A stretch of 64,000 nucleotides of DNA, taken from Laguncularia racemosa (Eukaryota > Streptophyta > Magnoliopsida > Myrtales > Combretaceae). The position numbers and the translations under genes are program-made. The notes beneath the pieces were generated by a model. The model was not told where the DNA came from. It searched no databases and saw nothing but the letters and a program-made list of their open reading frames with translations. The first letter of the stretch is position 1. Each line of letters starts with the position of its first letter. Below, piece by piece: positions 47,783-59,929 of the stretch. Location: NCBI GenBank assembly GCA_037954665.1, contig JBBMOL010000021.1:3224001-3288000 (forward strand). Direction: 5' to 3'.

Positions 47783-48000
47783 CTAATGACATGGTTGAGG
47801 ATGTAAAATACTACTAATCACAAGAGCACTATCAGATTTGAATTCCACAAACTTCCAGCCTTGCTCAATTGCAACTTGAATTCCTATTAAAATGGCCAAA
47901 GCTTCTGCAAGTTCTATGTCCATGCTGTCATGATGCGAAAAGGATTGAACCAACTCTCTATTGTAATCACAAAAAATCAGTCCACCACCAATTTTTCCCT
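47783..48000 (-). pseudogene. LINE RNase H domain (RVT_3 type)
   Basis: This is an uninterrupted frame with GGGLIFCDYNREL, ELAEALAILIGIQVA and EFKSDSALVISSIL, the motifs carrying the acidic D, E and D residues of plant-type LINE RNase H. It is the best-kept part of the element. Confidence 0.8.
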
Positions 48001-49378
48001 TTCTAAAATCACATGTAGCATAGAAAGACTTCAACAACACTATCAATCGAAAGACTTGAAAGAGATTGAATTCTTTGATTGCTCTATTGCATAATTTATG
48101 GTTCATGAAAAGCCATATCAACTTGTTGAATAACAACAATAGGATTAGGTTGAGCATCTTGAAAAACACAATTGTTCCACTCTTTCCAAATATGCCAAAG
48201 CACCATGCTAATTTTTCTTAAGAAATCAGAACCATTTCCTCCATTTGAAGTGCACATTTGTGCCATAAAAAGAAACACGGCAAACTAAACTCTACAAGTC
48301 TAAGGACAAAGCAACAAAATATGTTTTATTGACTCTTCATGTTTGCAAAAACAACAACTTGGCATTAGATATCTTTTAAATAGATGTAGATTACAAGCCA
48401 TTGTATTTGTACATATCCTCCACCAAATATATATATATATGCATAACATTAAGATTCCAAATTATCTTCCACACTTTATCATTATTAACATTAGAGGATG
48501 TAGTTTTATTTTCAAGAGAGCCCTCCCTATTAGCTGACAACAATAAATAACCAGATTTTGATTATATTACCCATTTCTATTATCTGGCCATAATATCCTA
48601 TCCTCAACATCGCTATCACAAACCACCACTCTATTGATGGCCTATCTTTCTCACTCATTTATGGAATCCTCAATCCAATCCAACTTCCACCTAGGAACAT
48701 CCACTTCTCTTATGCCCTTAACCTTTAAATAAGCCAATTCACTCCTCAAGTTCATAGCACTAAGTTGACATCCCTCTAAATCTAGTACCTATGAGTCCTT
48801 GAACACATGTATTTTATCTCCTTTCCCCACCTACCACAAATAGTTTTTCCCAATAATTTCCTTTACAAACAAAATACTTTGCCAACACCAAGAGTCGTTT
48901 CTTCTCCTCCTTGCATCAAAGAAGTTTGTCTTAGGAAAATAAATGTTTTTAAGAACTTGAACCCAAAAGTCATTTGGCCTGTTTGCAATTCTCTAAGCTA
49001 GCTTACCTAAAAGGGACTTATTGAAATCAACTATGTCTCTAAATCCCAAACCTCCCCTCAATTTTGGCTTTGCAAAATCAACCCAACTTTTCCAATGGAT
49101 TTTCCTTCTTGAATTGTCACCACCCCTTTAGAATTTAGCAATCAAAGTAGTTACCTCTTTACACCATTTCAAAGGAAAAGCAAAGCCACTCATAGCATAA
49201 GTTGGAATTATGAATGCTATTGATTTATTTAAAATCTCCTTTCCTTTTTGTGGCAATATTTGACTTCTCCAGCCATCAATCTTAGCCACTACTTTCGATT
49301 TTACAACTTCCAAGGCCTCACTTTTAAATCTACCCCCATTCAATCAACAACCCTAAATACTTGCCTATTCTCCTATTT

Positions 49379-50403
49379 AAGGGATGCTACTAAGTTCGGT
49401 ATAGGATGAGTTTTATAAAACTCGAACTTGACTTGTTACCCTATAAGGCTACTTATGACTTGTCTCAAAACCTTGTAGGGTTTTTATGTAATACTAAAAA
49501 CTGACCCCCTATCATGGATACTATAAATCCACAACCCAACTCACTAATCCACCACTAGAATTTGTGCAAAACACTTTCATGTGAAATAAAGCGATAAGGA
49601 GTTATCAAGACTCTTGTAATTTGATTTTTCCATTCATATAAACATATGTTAGGAGTAAAGCAATAACATGTTATATGATAATATAAATTGTTTATAGGAG
49701 AACAATTACATTAAATATAACCAACTATAATTACAATTCTTATAAAATAATCTCGTAAAGATATTATTTAATCACACTTGAAACTTGAAGTTCAAATTGA
49801 ACTTCATTAAATCACATTTGAAAGCTATTGCAATAGGGAGTTCAATCTACTATATAAATATTCATCTAAATTCTAAATTAAATAAAGTTCAATTCATTAA
49901 TCACATATTCTTATAGGTTTATGACACAGTTTACCAAATTTTAGAGAGTAACTAAAGTTCATCCCATTCTCTTTCTAAACATACATCAAAATGAACTAAA
50001 AATTTAACACTACAAAGAGGAAAAAAATTTCCATAAAATAGATTAGAAGAAATATGAGATTGAGTGATGTAGATGTGGTTAAGAAGTAGGAATAGTGATA
50101 TTAGACTATAGAGATATTATTAGAGTTTCCTAGACTTTAACAAATAAAATAAAAAAAGAATCTTCTTTAGTGCAGTATGATAGGTCAATAGGTTATTGTC
50201 CTTAACTTTTGAAATTTGAATTTGAAAATATTATTACCTACTATTTTTCAAATGGTCGAGTTTTATCTAAAACTCGAAACTCTAGAAGGTTTTAAAATAA
50301 TACCCAAACCTATCCAAAAACCCTATGGGGTAATACCTTCAAAGGTAATTAGTGGGTTGAGTGAACTAAGTACCCTATAACAACCTACTCAGTGGCATTC
50401 CTA
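49379..50403. mobile_element. hAT-like non-autonomous element inside LINE, ~1.0 kb
   Basis: The left end AAGGGATGCTACTAAGTTCG and the right end (reverse complement) TAGGAATGCCACTGAGTAGG are inverted matches. The flanks TCCTATTT and TCTTATCT agree at 6 of 8. The LINE frame is interrupted here and continues on both sides. Internal AAAACTCG and ACCCTATA motifs relate it to 45684-46196. No coding region. Confidence 0.7.
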
Positions 50404-53395
50404 TCTTATCTTGATTGATATTTAATATGTTTGCACAACTTAGCCTCACATGCTCATTTGGACTTTTACTAAAGAAAATAGATGATTTATCAAAACTAAT
50501 CAACTAACCTAGGGCCTTGCAATAAAATCTTTTTCAAAGCACACAAATTTTAATTGGAGGATTCCATAAAGAATAAAGAATCATCTACAAAAAGAAGATT
50601 AGTTAATTTAAGACTCCTTTCCTCAACCTAATCCTTTTTAATCTTCCAACCTCTTTTTCCTTCAAATCATAAGAGACAAGCAACTAGTTAGTAAAATGAA
50701 TAAGTAAGGAGATATATGGTTCCCTTTATGAATTCCCCTAGTAGGTTTGAAATTACTTACTATTTTTCCATCATTCATCAAATTATATGAAATTGAAGTA
50801 ACATAATTTATAATCTATCGAATCCATGTCTCACAAAAACCCATCTTTCTCATAACATTCTTAAGAAAATTCTATGTCACTCTATCATATGATTTTTCCA
50901 TGTCTAATTTTATTACATAATTGAAATTCCTATTTCTCCTTTTCTTCCTTAAATAATGAAAAGCCTTATAAGCAACAATTGTATTGTCATATATAAGTAG
51001 TCTAGGAAGAAAGCACTTTGATAGGGTGAAATGGAATTATTTAATAGAGTCTAAAGCCTATTAGCTAAGATTTTTTATATTTTCTTATATGAAAAATTAC
51101 ACAAGCTAATAAGACGAAATTGGGACACTTCTTCTGGACTAGCAACTTTGGGAATTAAAACAATATCATATTCATCAAAGTTTGAGGGAAAGATACTTAG
51201 TTGGAAGAATCTTTGAATCGCTTTAGATACATAGGAACCAATTGTATGCCAATGTGTTTGGCAAGAAAGTTTTATAGATCCATCTAAGCTTAGAGCTTGC
51301 ATTGGCCACAAATGAAAAGTAACTTGCTATACTTCATCAACCATAATATCTCTAGTCAACATATCATTTTGCTTATCACAAATGACTAGAGTAATGTACT
51401 CTAACACTGATTATGTATTACTAGAGGACTATGTAGTGAACAAATCTTGATAAAATTTCAGGAACATAGTTGACATTTCCTCATCATTAATCTACACCCC
51501 ATACTTATCTTTAATATGAAAAATCTTATTGCGTGCCCTTCTACTTATAGTAGATCTATGAAAGTACCTTGTATTTCTATCACCAATTGAAGCCAATTAA
51601 CTCTTGATCTTTGTTTCCAAAATACCTCTTCTTTACACAAAAGTACTTCCAACTCTTTCTTTAATCTTTTTTCCTCTTCTTGATCTATCATTTCAACATC
51701 ACAATTTTGAATCTCACTTAAACGCTTCATTAGTCCATCAATTGTAAGTTTATCATTTCCACCATTTTTTTTACACCAATCAATAAGCCCTTTCTTGCAA
51801 CTTTGTAACTTCTTTTTAATGCTCAATAGATCAAAAGTTTGTTCACAAGCATGCTAATTCCTATCTATCACCTCACTGTACCCTTCATTCAATCTCCACC
51901 TATCACCTCATCATACCCTTCATTCAATCTCCACTTACCTTCATGCCAAAACAATCGAGATCCTCTTTTATCTTTTTTTTTTCTAGGTCTCCAATAGCAA
52001 CAAACAATGATAAAAAGATTTTGAAATAAGATATAAAGTATGTGAATTTGGAAACCAAAAAATCCATTCCTATTTCACCAAACAACCATCTAGGCATTCT
52101 TTAACTAAATCCTTACATGAGTGACAATTTGTCCCAAATCCATGAGTTAACAATCAAACATCATGTCATTGAAACTCTAAATCAGTCTAGCTAGCCTTGA
52201 TCTTCCTCCACTCTTGAATCTATCTAACTAGCCTTGATCTTCCTCCACTCTTTTCCTCCCGATTCGCAATTTCATTAAGATCGCCAATCACTAACCAAGC
52301 TTCTCTCATTACCCTGCAATATTCCAGAGTTTATTCTAGAAGTTCAATCTTAGGCCAAAATCTAGATTCACATAACTCTAAGATATATGCATTCTCTCAC
52401 TAGTTTCTATTATTATTCAAGAATCAATGATATTTACTAAATATTGTAGGATCTCCGCTTGAACGTTTCCCCACCACCATAAGGTGAGCCCTCCACTCAA
52501 ACTAATAGAATCCTCATAACAAAAACCTTCATATTATAAACTCCTCTTTATTGAATCTACATGCTTTGATTTATTCTTTGTTTCCATTAAGAAAACAAAG
52601 TTGGGTCTATATTTAAAGATGAGGCAATGAAGCTCCCTCCTTGTTGAGGACTAACCCAATCCTCGATAGTTCGATGATAGTCTAATCATGGCAACTATAG
52701 GGCTAATAAAGGCTAGCCTTTACCGCCTGTAATAGAAATATGCTCCTCTTCATCAATTTTTACTTCAACCAAATGATTTTCAAAATCAAGTTTTTCTTTA
52801 ATCAATGTCCTCCTTTTTTAAATGTGCCCCTCTTTCTCTCTTACTCAAATTCAACGTCTTCTTCTTATTAAGAAAAACTATCTATTCCACCATCTCCATC
52901 CTCTTTTATGCGTCTTTACAAAATCATCTTCATCACTCTCTTCTCGACCCATCTTAAGCAAGAGATTATCAAGGGCTTTCGTCACAAGTGAAGGAATATG
53001 CATAGATGATTTTGGAGATTAGAGCACATAATTCTAAGGTGATAAAACAAGTTTTTATTGGGATAAAGAAGATAATGGGCTAGTAGGTTCCTTGACAAAG
53101 TAATTAGAGTTTAAAGAGAATTTCTCAATATAATGGGTTGAAGCGAGAGATTTAAAAGGTATCTCACTTAGGCCATAGGACAAAAGGATTAAATCTTGTT
53201 GTTGTGACAAGAGTAAGATACCATCAATTTGAGAGGAGGTAGAATTAGGTTGATTTGGAAAGGTTGATTTCTCAAGAGTTTCATTCTTTTGGTTGGGCAA
53301 AAATTTTGATTGAGACTGATGGGTTAGAGAGGAAAGGGTATTCACCGAGGTAGTAGGTTTAAAAGACATGTTTACTTCTAAAAATGAATTAGTAC

Positions 53396-53956
53396 TAGTG
53401 TTGGGAAAAAAAATTGACCAAATCATGAACCAGACCAAATTGAACCAAACTGAACCGTAAATTAGGTTTAAATTGTTCTTTTTTTTTAGGTTCAAAAAAA
53501 TTATAAATTGAACTAAACCTTTTTTTATCTTTTTAGATTTGAAAAAATTACGAATTAAATTAAATTGTTTCAAGTTAAACCAATCCGTGAGTAGTAAAGA
53601 AAAAGAAAATAATAGTGAAAATCTAAAAAACATATGACTAAAAAAGAAGATTCCATATTATTTATTTAATTCTTCCTTTTATTTGGTTTTCACTAAGCAA
53701 CTTACTATTTTTTTGAATTTATATTTTTACTTATTGACCAATATAGAAACTATAATTATCATAAAAGAGATGATAAAACATTCTTAAATATATCAAATAG
53801 ACACTTAAGATGGTGAATGATATCGAAGAAATGATAATAAATTAAATCTCTTTTATATCAAGTATAATTTTTCATGACTTATTAAGTTGTATATAGAATT
53901 AATAATGCATGTAGAAAAAATTTAGACCGTATTGAGCCAAATCGCACTCACCCTTA
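53396..53956. mobile_element. hAT-like non-autonomous element, 561 bp
   Basis: It begins TAGTGTTGGG and ends ACTCACCCTTA (reverse complement TAAGGGTGAGT). The 8-bp flanks ATTAGTAC (53388-53395) and ATTGGCAC (53957-53964) match at 6 of 8. The interior has the AACCAAACTGAACCG type of repeats common in plant hAT MITEs. It lies at the 5' edge of the LINE. Confidence 0.65.
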
Positions 53957-53964
53957 ATTGGCAC

Positions 53965-54163
53965 TATAGGATAATCAACCATATACAACTAGATTTGATA
54001 ATTGGTTTATATTTTAAATTAGATTACATTGTTGCATTTAAATTTTGTGCATGTATGCTCGGGTTTATGTCAATGACTTTTTGCTTAGTAAAGCTAATTG
54101 TCGAGTCTAATTTTTGAATTCCCATTCCTAATCCGATCTAGACTAGACCCTATGCTCATCTAA
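53965..54163. other. Short unassigned spacer
   Basis: No feature is recognised between the hAT-like element and the solo LTR. Confidence 0.5.
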
Positions 54164-56183
54164 TGTAGATCCTCGACTTGAGTTAGGAATTTCGTTTGAT
54201 TTTTGGAGTCGCCACCCAACTGTTGTTGGGAAAAATTGAATTAAGACTAAAGGAGCGGATTAGTCTTAATTTGGACTACTAGTCGTCGTTATTTCCTCTT
54301 TTTGTTTTTGTGAAAAGAGGAAAAGGGAAAAACCAGAGCTTCTAAGTCCGGAGACTAACCTATTAAAACCTTTACGGTTACCACCTAATCTCCTGAAATT
54401 GTTCCTCTTTAGAAATGTGTTTTTATTGTGTTTCTGTTAATTTTTATTATGTTTTTGAATTATTTCAAGAAAATGATTTTTCATTAATTTTATGGGTTGA
54501 CCCGGATGGATGCTTACGTACCTGCTACTCAGGATCAAACAAGCCGTAGTTCGCTTTTCTGAAAACCTTAAGTTGGTTTGGTGAATTTTAATTTATGAAA
54601 ACCTCTTTTAGTTTATGTTCTTACCATTTTTTGGATTTTTTTTCTAAAAAAGACTTCTAAACCTAAGATTTGATTTTATTTTGAAAATGATTTTTAAGAA
54701 AAAAACATCAATTTTGGATTTATTTGAAGAAAAGGATTTTTCTAAGTTCTAAAACTCATTTTTTATGATTTTTGAATTTTTTTTATGATTTTTATGTTAT
54801 TTTTGTGATTTCTGAGAATTTTGTTGATTTTTGTGATTTTTGGGAATTTTTGTTGATTTTTGGGAATTTTTGTTGATTTTGGGGAATTTTTGTTGATTTT
54901 CGTGATTTTAAGTTTATTATCTATCCTATTTTGACATCTAAAATTTTATTATTATTTTCCTAATATTTTTATTACTTTTTCTATATTTTATTATTTATTT
55001 TACATTATTAAATCCTAAAAAACCTAATTTCTACATTTTCCTATTTATTGAAAATAAAACCTAAACCAACAAATAAATAAATGGCTAAAGAAATAACAAA
55101 ATAATAAATAACACATAATAAATAAATTCGGAATAAATAGATAAATAAAATAAATAAATAAAAATAAAAAAAAATCTGGAAAACCCGATTTACCTGGATG
55201 CGGGTCGGTGCGCGGGTCGGGTCGGTCGGGTCGGATCGATCAGACACGGCGGCGGGGAAGGCTCGTTCACGGCGTTCCGGTGGCCTTTTGCAGCGGGTGA
55301 GGTGTCGAATTCTAGCTTCTCGAGGTTGCTGAATCCAATGGTAGCGGTGGTTTGCTCCCAGATCGCCTCCTGGTGGTGGTTCAACTCCGACCGGTGCTTC
55401 GCGGTTTTGGGTCTCCTCCGATGCTCTCCGATTTGCACTCTTTCCTCACTTTCTCTCAATTGTGATTCGTGCTTTTGCTTCCTCCCATCCTCCTCTATTT
55501 ATAGGCACTTGAAACCGAGTTGGATAAGCTCGGATTTCCTCCGATTGAAACTGATCGGATTTTCGGTTAGAAAAACCAACTCCGATTTGTGTCAATCCCT
55601 CGATTTGTTGCGATTTGATTCCAATTAGATAATGTTTATCTTATTTATGTTGAAGATATGTTGGATTTGTGCAAAAAATCGAATCAAAACGGCCGAAATA
55701 CGAATTTTTCCTTCCGCCGGCGATCTCGGGCTCGAGGTAGGAGACGATCACGCGCCTGGCGCGTGCGCTTCCTCCAACTAATCAGATGCTGCCATGTGTC
55801 CTGGGTAAATGAAAAATTCGCAAAACGCGGAAACTGCTTCCCCTTCGTTTCGAACCCCTGACCTCGCACCCGCACCGCGTGCCTTAGCCCATGGTCCAGA
55901 CCAGCTGAGCTAGCCCACTTTCCTGATTTTTCTAATTTCGCAAATTGCATATATGCAATGCGATTTTTCTATTTTTTTGTATTTTTTGAAAATTCCAAAT
56001 TTTGTAAAAATTGTTTATTATTTATTATTGCTATTTCTGAAATCATTTTTCAAAATTGATGGGTTTTCCTATTTATTTTTATTTTTTTGAATATTTTTAT
56101 TATTTATGCTAAATTAGGGAAAAATTGAAAATTGATTATTATTGATTATTACTCAATCCTAGGGCAAAAATGGAGTGTTTACA
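54164..56183 (+). mobile_element. Solo LTR, Tat-like gypsy, 2.0 kb
   Basis: It starts TGTAGATCCTCGACTTG, followed by TTTGGAGTCGCCACCCAACT, a hallmark near the start of a class of plant Tat-type LTRs. It ends GCAAAAATGGAGTGTTTACA. CTAA(T) lies immediately before the TG and again immediately after the CA (54160-54164 and 56184-56188), a 4-5-bp target duplication. No internal retroelement genes are present. A GC-rich part (55190-55480) and a tRNA-like segment (55844-55918) lie within. Confidence 0.75.
55844..55918 (-). other. tRNA-like segment with Pol III A and B box matches
   Basis: The minus strand has TAGCTCAGCTGG (55912-55901), an exact fit to the A-box consensus TRGCNNAGYNGG. About 45 bp on is GGTTCGAAACG (B-box core GGTTCGA, 55856-55850), preceded by GAGGTCAGG, in the usual tRNA spacing. 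The acceptor stem does not pair clearly, so it is not a tRNA gene. It may be a SINE-like or tRNA-derived piece inside the LTR. Confidence 0.5.
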
Positions 56184-56188
56184 CTAAT

Positions 56189-56775
56189 AAACAAGGAATC
56201 TGGATTATGCTCATATTTTTTTTTCTTATGCCTTAAGCTCTCCAGATTACATAAAAGGTGTATGTTACACTAGAGAAATTTTATTTTAGATTATGTTGCT
56301 TGATGTTTTACTAGTTAATTCAATTATAGTATTGGAAAGACATGTTACTTGATCCTATAAATTGTGCAAGGGTCCTACACAAGACAAAGAAAGGAACTAT
56401 GGGAGTGCCGATGTGGCCACTCCAACACTTAAATTAATAAAAGGTAGAATCGGTGTAACTATAGCAAGTTTGAGGTAGCAAAATGTGGATATGTTATCTT
56501 AAGACATAACCTAGTATTTATGGAGGGGTAGATGGGCTAAATAAAGAAGGTAGTCAATACCCAAGATTTCCTCTTTGACTCTAAGATTTGTAGAGAAGAA
56601 TCAAGGGAGTTATGGGACTATTGACTTGTTTTATCCGCTAAACTCTTCTTGCTTGTCTCTATTTGAATTGTAGGTTAGGTCAATAAACTTAAGCTTGATT
56701 GAACCAACCTAAGCCTAAAGTCTCAAGTCTTAGATAGCTCATTAGTGCTTAATAGGTTGACCTAGGCATGGAGGC
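56189..56775. other. Spacer between solo LTR and chromovirus
   Basis: No coding region is recognised. Confidence 0.5.
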
Positions 56776-57293
56776 TATTATGACTTAGACTTGAAGAAAT
56801 ATTAAAAAGCCAAGATGGCTTGAGAACTTTGTAACAAAGTAATAGTTTGCTTATAAATAATGTAAAATAGGAAAGAGAGTAACAAATAATAGACTTTGAG
56901 TGAAAAATTACAAAATTGTAACAAAAAAGAAAATATAAAAAGCAAAATAGAAAAGGGTGAAACCATCTTTAGCCCTAAAACCTTTCTAAGTTCTCTTTCC
57001 TCTATACTCTTCTCAGAGCCTCATTATACCTAAAATGGTGAAATCAACTCTCAAAAAGACAAATCAATGGCATGGTAGTTAGTTCTTAGAGTTTAATATG
57101 ATATTTTGAGGGTAAAACACTTGAACACAAGAGAGAGAGATTCATATAGTTAGGGATTCATACCTTATCACATAGAGAGAGTTTAGCTAAAAGAGAGAGT
57201 TCTATGAGAGAGTAAAGACGACTAATTTTGGGTTTTCTTTGAAAAATAAAGTGGACCTTACATTAGGCTTAGAAAAGTGTTAAGGGCTTATCA
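56776..57293 (+). repeat. 5' LTR of chromovirus
   Basis: It starts TATTATGACTTAG (TG decayed to TA) and ends GGGCTTATCA. It matches 61113-61657 in GATGGCTTGAGAACTTTGTA and in the AACAAATAATAGACTTTGA, GAGAGAGTTTAGCTAAAAG and TTAGGCTTAGAAAAGT blocks. Confidence 0.85.
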
Positions 57294-57310
57294 TTTTGGT
57301 GCTCTCATTT
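57294..57310 (+). promoter_or_regulatory. Chromovirus primer-binding site region
   Basis: TTTTGGTGCTCTCATTT follows the LTR end directly, in the position of the primer site. The tRNA partner is not determined. Confidence 0.5.
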
Positions 57311-57314
57311 CTCC

Positions 57315-58365
57315 ATGGCACTGAAGAACAAATCACAAGTTACAGAGGAAGATTTTAACAAGTTTGCTACTTCCTTTAAAAATGAGATTCATCAAGAGTT
57401 ATAAGATGTAGTAAAGCAACTACAATTGAGTATGCAACAATTTGGGTCATGTATAATGACTAATGTCAACATAGCAAATCAAATGAATTCTTTTCTAGCA
57501 GATTTTCCTCAACATCCTGATGCAAATTCATCATCATCTTTGCAAGGGGTTGCTTTCGATTCTCTATTGAAAGGCATCAAATTGGAGATTCTAAAGTTTG
57601 ATGGGAATGATCCTTTGGGTGGGATCTTCGAGACCACCTAGCTTTTTAATTTTCATCATGCTCCTAATGAGAAATGCATTTCCATTGCTTCTTTTGCAAT
57701 GGAAGGTAGAGCACTTAGTTAGTACAATTGGATATATCAAAACCAACAATTGAGTTTATAGGAAAACTTTACTAGGGCAATTGAGATCCACTTTGGACCA
57801 TCTAAATTTGAAGATGCCTAAGGTGAACTTTCTAAATTAATGCAAGTAAGATTTGCTAAAAAATATTAATCTACATTTAAGAGTTTATCTAATAGACGTG
57901 TAGGACTTACTAACAGTTTTTCCATTAGTTGCTTTATTTCTAGCTTGAAACCTTACCTGAAAGATGAACTTCTTTTAGCCAAACCAACATCCTTGATGCA
58001 AGCTATAAGTTTTGCAAAAATGCATGAATCAAAGTTTGCAAATCAACTTTCTTACTCTCCTCAACCCACTTCTTATAAACCATCATCTTCTTTCAAAACC
58101 TTTCTCTCCTACTATTTCTTCCACATCTTTTCCTCCACCTACTAAACCTCTTCCACCTCTATTACCTAATCCACTTAAACCAACTTTACCAATAAAAAAA
58201 AAAAACTCATAGCCAGTGAAATGCAAGCTAGAAGAGAGTAGGGATTATGCTATAATTGTGATGAAAAGTTCCATAGAAATCCCAAATGTATAGCCAAGTT
58301 TCTTATTTTACAAGGTCATGAAAAGGAAGATATTGAAGATATGCAAAGACAATGGGAAATGTAGA
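57315..58365 (+). pseudogene. Chromovirus gag
   Basis: ATG at 57315 (MALKNKSQVTEEDFNKF). The core follows as IKLEILKFDGNDPLGGIFE (57585-57640), ISIASFAMEGRAL, LSKLMQVRFAKKY, RRVGLTNSF, SCFISSLKPYLKDEL and QAISFAKMHE. A proline-rich linker and an intact CX2CX4HX4C knuckle (CYNCDEKFHRNPKC, 58248-58289) come last. Stops (many TAG/TAA at former Q or W codons) break the frame. Confidence 0.85.
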
Positions 58366-58439
58366 AAATGTTTTTTTTTTTTTTTGCAAACTATTGGTGA
58401 TTTATGTACTATAAGTTTTCGTACAATATCAAGTATGTA

Positions 58440-58840
58440 AATTCCTCAAATTTTGCATTTCAAAGGCACCCTTAATAATCATATTACTACAAATTTGGTA
58501 GATTTGGGAAGTACTCGTAATTTCTTACACTCACAACTAGCTACATATATAGGTATTACTATTCTACCTTCCCTTTGTTTTCATGTGTTAGTGGGTAATG
58601 GTAGTAAGATGTTATGTGAAGGGTAACGTTTGGATGTTCCATTTCATATTTAGGGAATTGAATTTTTCATTCCATTTTATATACTACCAATATAAGGGGT
58701 AGATATAACATTGGGTGTATAGTGGTTGCAAGAATTAAGTCCTGTCACAATAGATTACTATAGTTTGATAATGCAATTTGTTCGACAAGGCATTAGAGTT
58801 CAATTTTCCAGTGAAAATAGTTTATAGTTGGGGCAAATCT
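58440..58840 (+). pseudogene. Chromovirus protease
   Basis: DLGSTRNFLHSQLA (from about 58501) corresponds to the DSGSTHNF active-site block, with the serine of D-S-G replaced by leucine. ILPSLCFHVLVGNG and DITLGV..LQEL follow as in the family. The frame is broken by stops. Confidence 0.75.
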
Positions 58841-59009
58841 CACATCATTAATTTAAACATCTTGTTGAGACAAATGCTATTGCTTCTTGTTTTCAGGTGG
58901 TGGCTTAGGTTGTCATACTACATCATAAATTACTACCAGTAATGATGCTATTAAGAATACATTGAGTAGATATTCTCACATTTTCAACATTCCTTCATCA
59001 TTGCCACCA

Positions 59010-59890
59010 ACGCATTTTGTTCAACATAGAATTCATTTAACTGATGAAACTTCGCCGGTTAATGTAAGACCATACCATTGTCTTCACTTTCAAAAAAGTG
59101 ACATTGAAAACTAGGTCTTTGAAATGTTGGAACAAGGACTCATGTTGTATAGCAATAATCCTTTCTCATCCCCTATGTTGCTAATAAAAAAAAAAAAAGA
59201 TAGTGTTTTTGTATTGACTACAGGGCATTGAATTGGGTGGCTATCAAGGATAAATTCCCTATCCTAACTATTGATGAGCTACTAGATGCATTGTAAGGTA
59301 CAATCATTTTTTCTCCAAACTAGACCTATAATCTAGATATTACTAGATATGTATGCATCCAAATAACATTCATAAGATAGCTTTTAGAACCCTTAAAGGC
59401 CACTATGAGTTCATCATAATGCCCTTTGGGCTTAGTAATGCCCCTACCGCTTTTCAATCAATCATGAACAAGATACTCAAGCTCTTTTTGAGGAAGTTTG
59501 TGATTTTTTTATTTTTTTTTTTGACAATATACTAGTTCATAGTAAGAATGTGGAGCTACCTGTTGATCATCTTGCCTAAGTTTTTTAGATCTTGCTAGAT
59601 AATCAACTTTATTTAAAAGAGAGAAAGTGTTCTTTTGGGCAACATAAGATTGAGTACTTAGGAAAAATAGTATTTGTTGAACAAACAAAACCGTCTAAGG
59701 TAGTAGCTATCAGAGATTGACCAGTAACCACTTTAGTAAAGGATTTAAGAGCTTTCCTTGGCTTATTGGACTACTGCAAAACATTTATTCAAGGCTATGC
59801 TACTATAGTAAACCCCCTTACTGATTTGTTATTAAAAGACAATTTTTCTTGGAATGAACAAGCTCTCAGGTCATTTTAGCAGCCTTAAGA
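59010..59890 (+). pseudogene. Chromovirus reverse transcriptase and partial RNase H
   Basis: It starts HRIHLTDETSPVNVRPY. Conserved blocks include FSSPMLLIKKK, FSKL (here frameshifted), IAFRTLKGHYEFIIMPFGLS, NAPTAFQSIMN and the active-site block FFDNILVHSK (YMDD reduced to F-DN, about 59519-59545). KCSFGQHKIEYLGKIV and LRAFLGLLDYCKTFIQGYA follow. RNase H is lost after PLTDLLLKDNFSWNEQA (about 59860), implying a deletion before the integrase. Confidence 0.85.
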
Positions 59891-59929
59891 CTTACAAAAG
59901 GTTGGCATCAGATTTTGTTTGAGAATGAA

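Larger units (their letters stand above)
47507..53395 (-). pseudogene. Plant L1-type LINE, nearly full length, broken
   Basis: The minus strand ends at a poly(A) tail (T run at 47507-47527). In 5' to 3' order it shows: a low-complexity ORF1-like stretch (53375-52720); endonuclease remains (NYRGLG, STRRELHCLI, PNFVFLMETK, about 52690-52570); a linker (51826-51545, SIKKKLQSCKKGLIDWCKKN); RT blocks with GNHISPYLFILLT and an unchanged FVDD active site at about 50591-50580; an hAT insertion at 49379-50403; KIDGWRSQILPQKGKEILN (49290-49230); GGLGF near 49050; WHIWKEWNN (48200); and a C-terminal RNase H (47990-47790) with AEALAILIGIQVAIEQGWKF and FKSDSALVI. Stops and frameshifts are scattered, so it is inactive. 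Confidence 0.88.

Noticed and set aside
55844..55918. A true tRNA gene
   Set aside because: A and B box matches are present, but the acceptor and anticodon stems do not pair well enough; kept only as a tRNA-like segment.
55041..55950. Frames of 67-108 codons in a GC-rich patch
   Set aside because: They fall inside the Tat-like solo LTR and have no protein similarity that I recognise.
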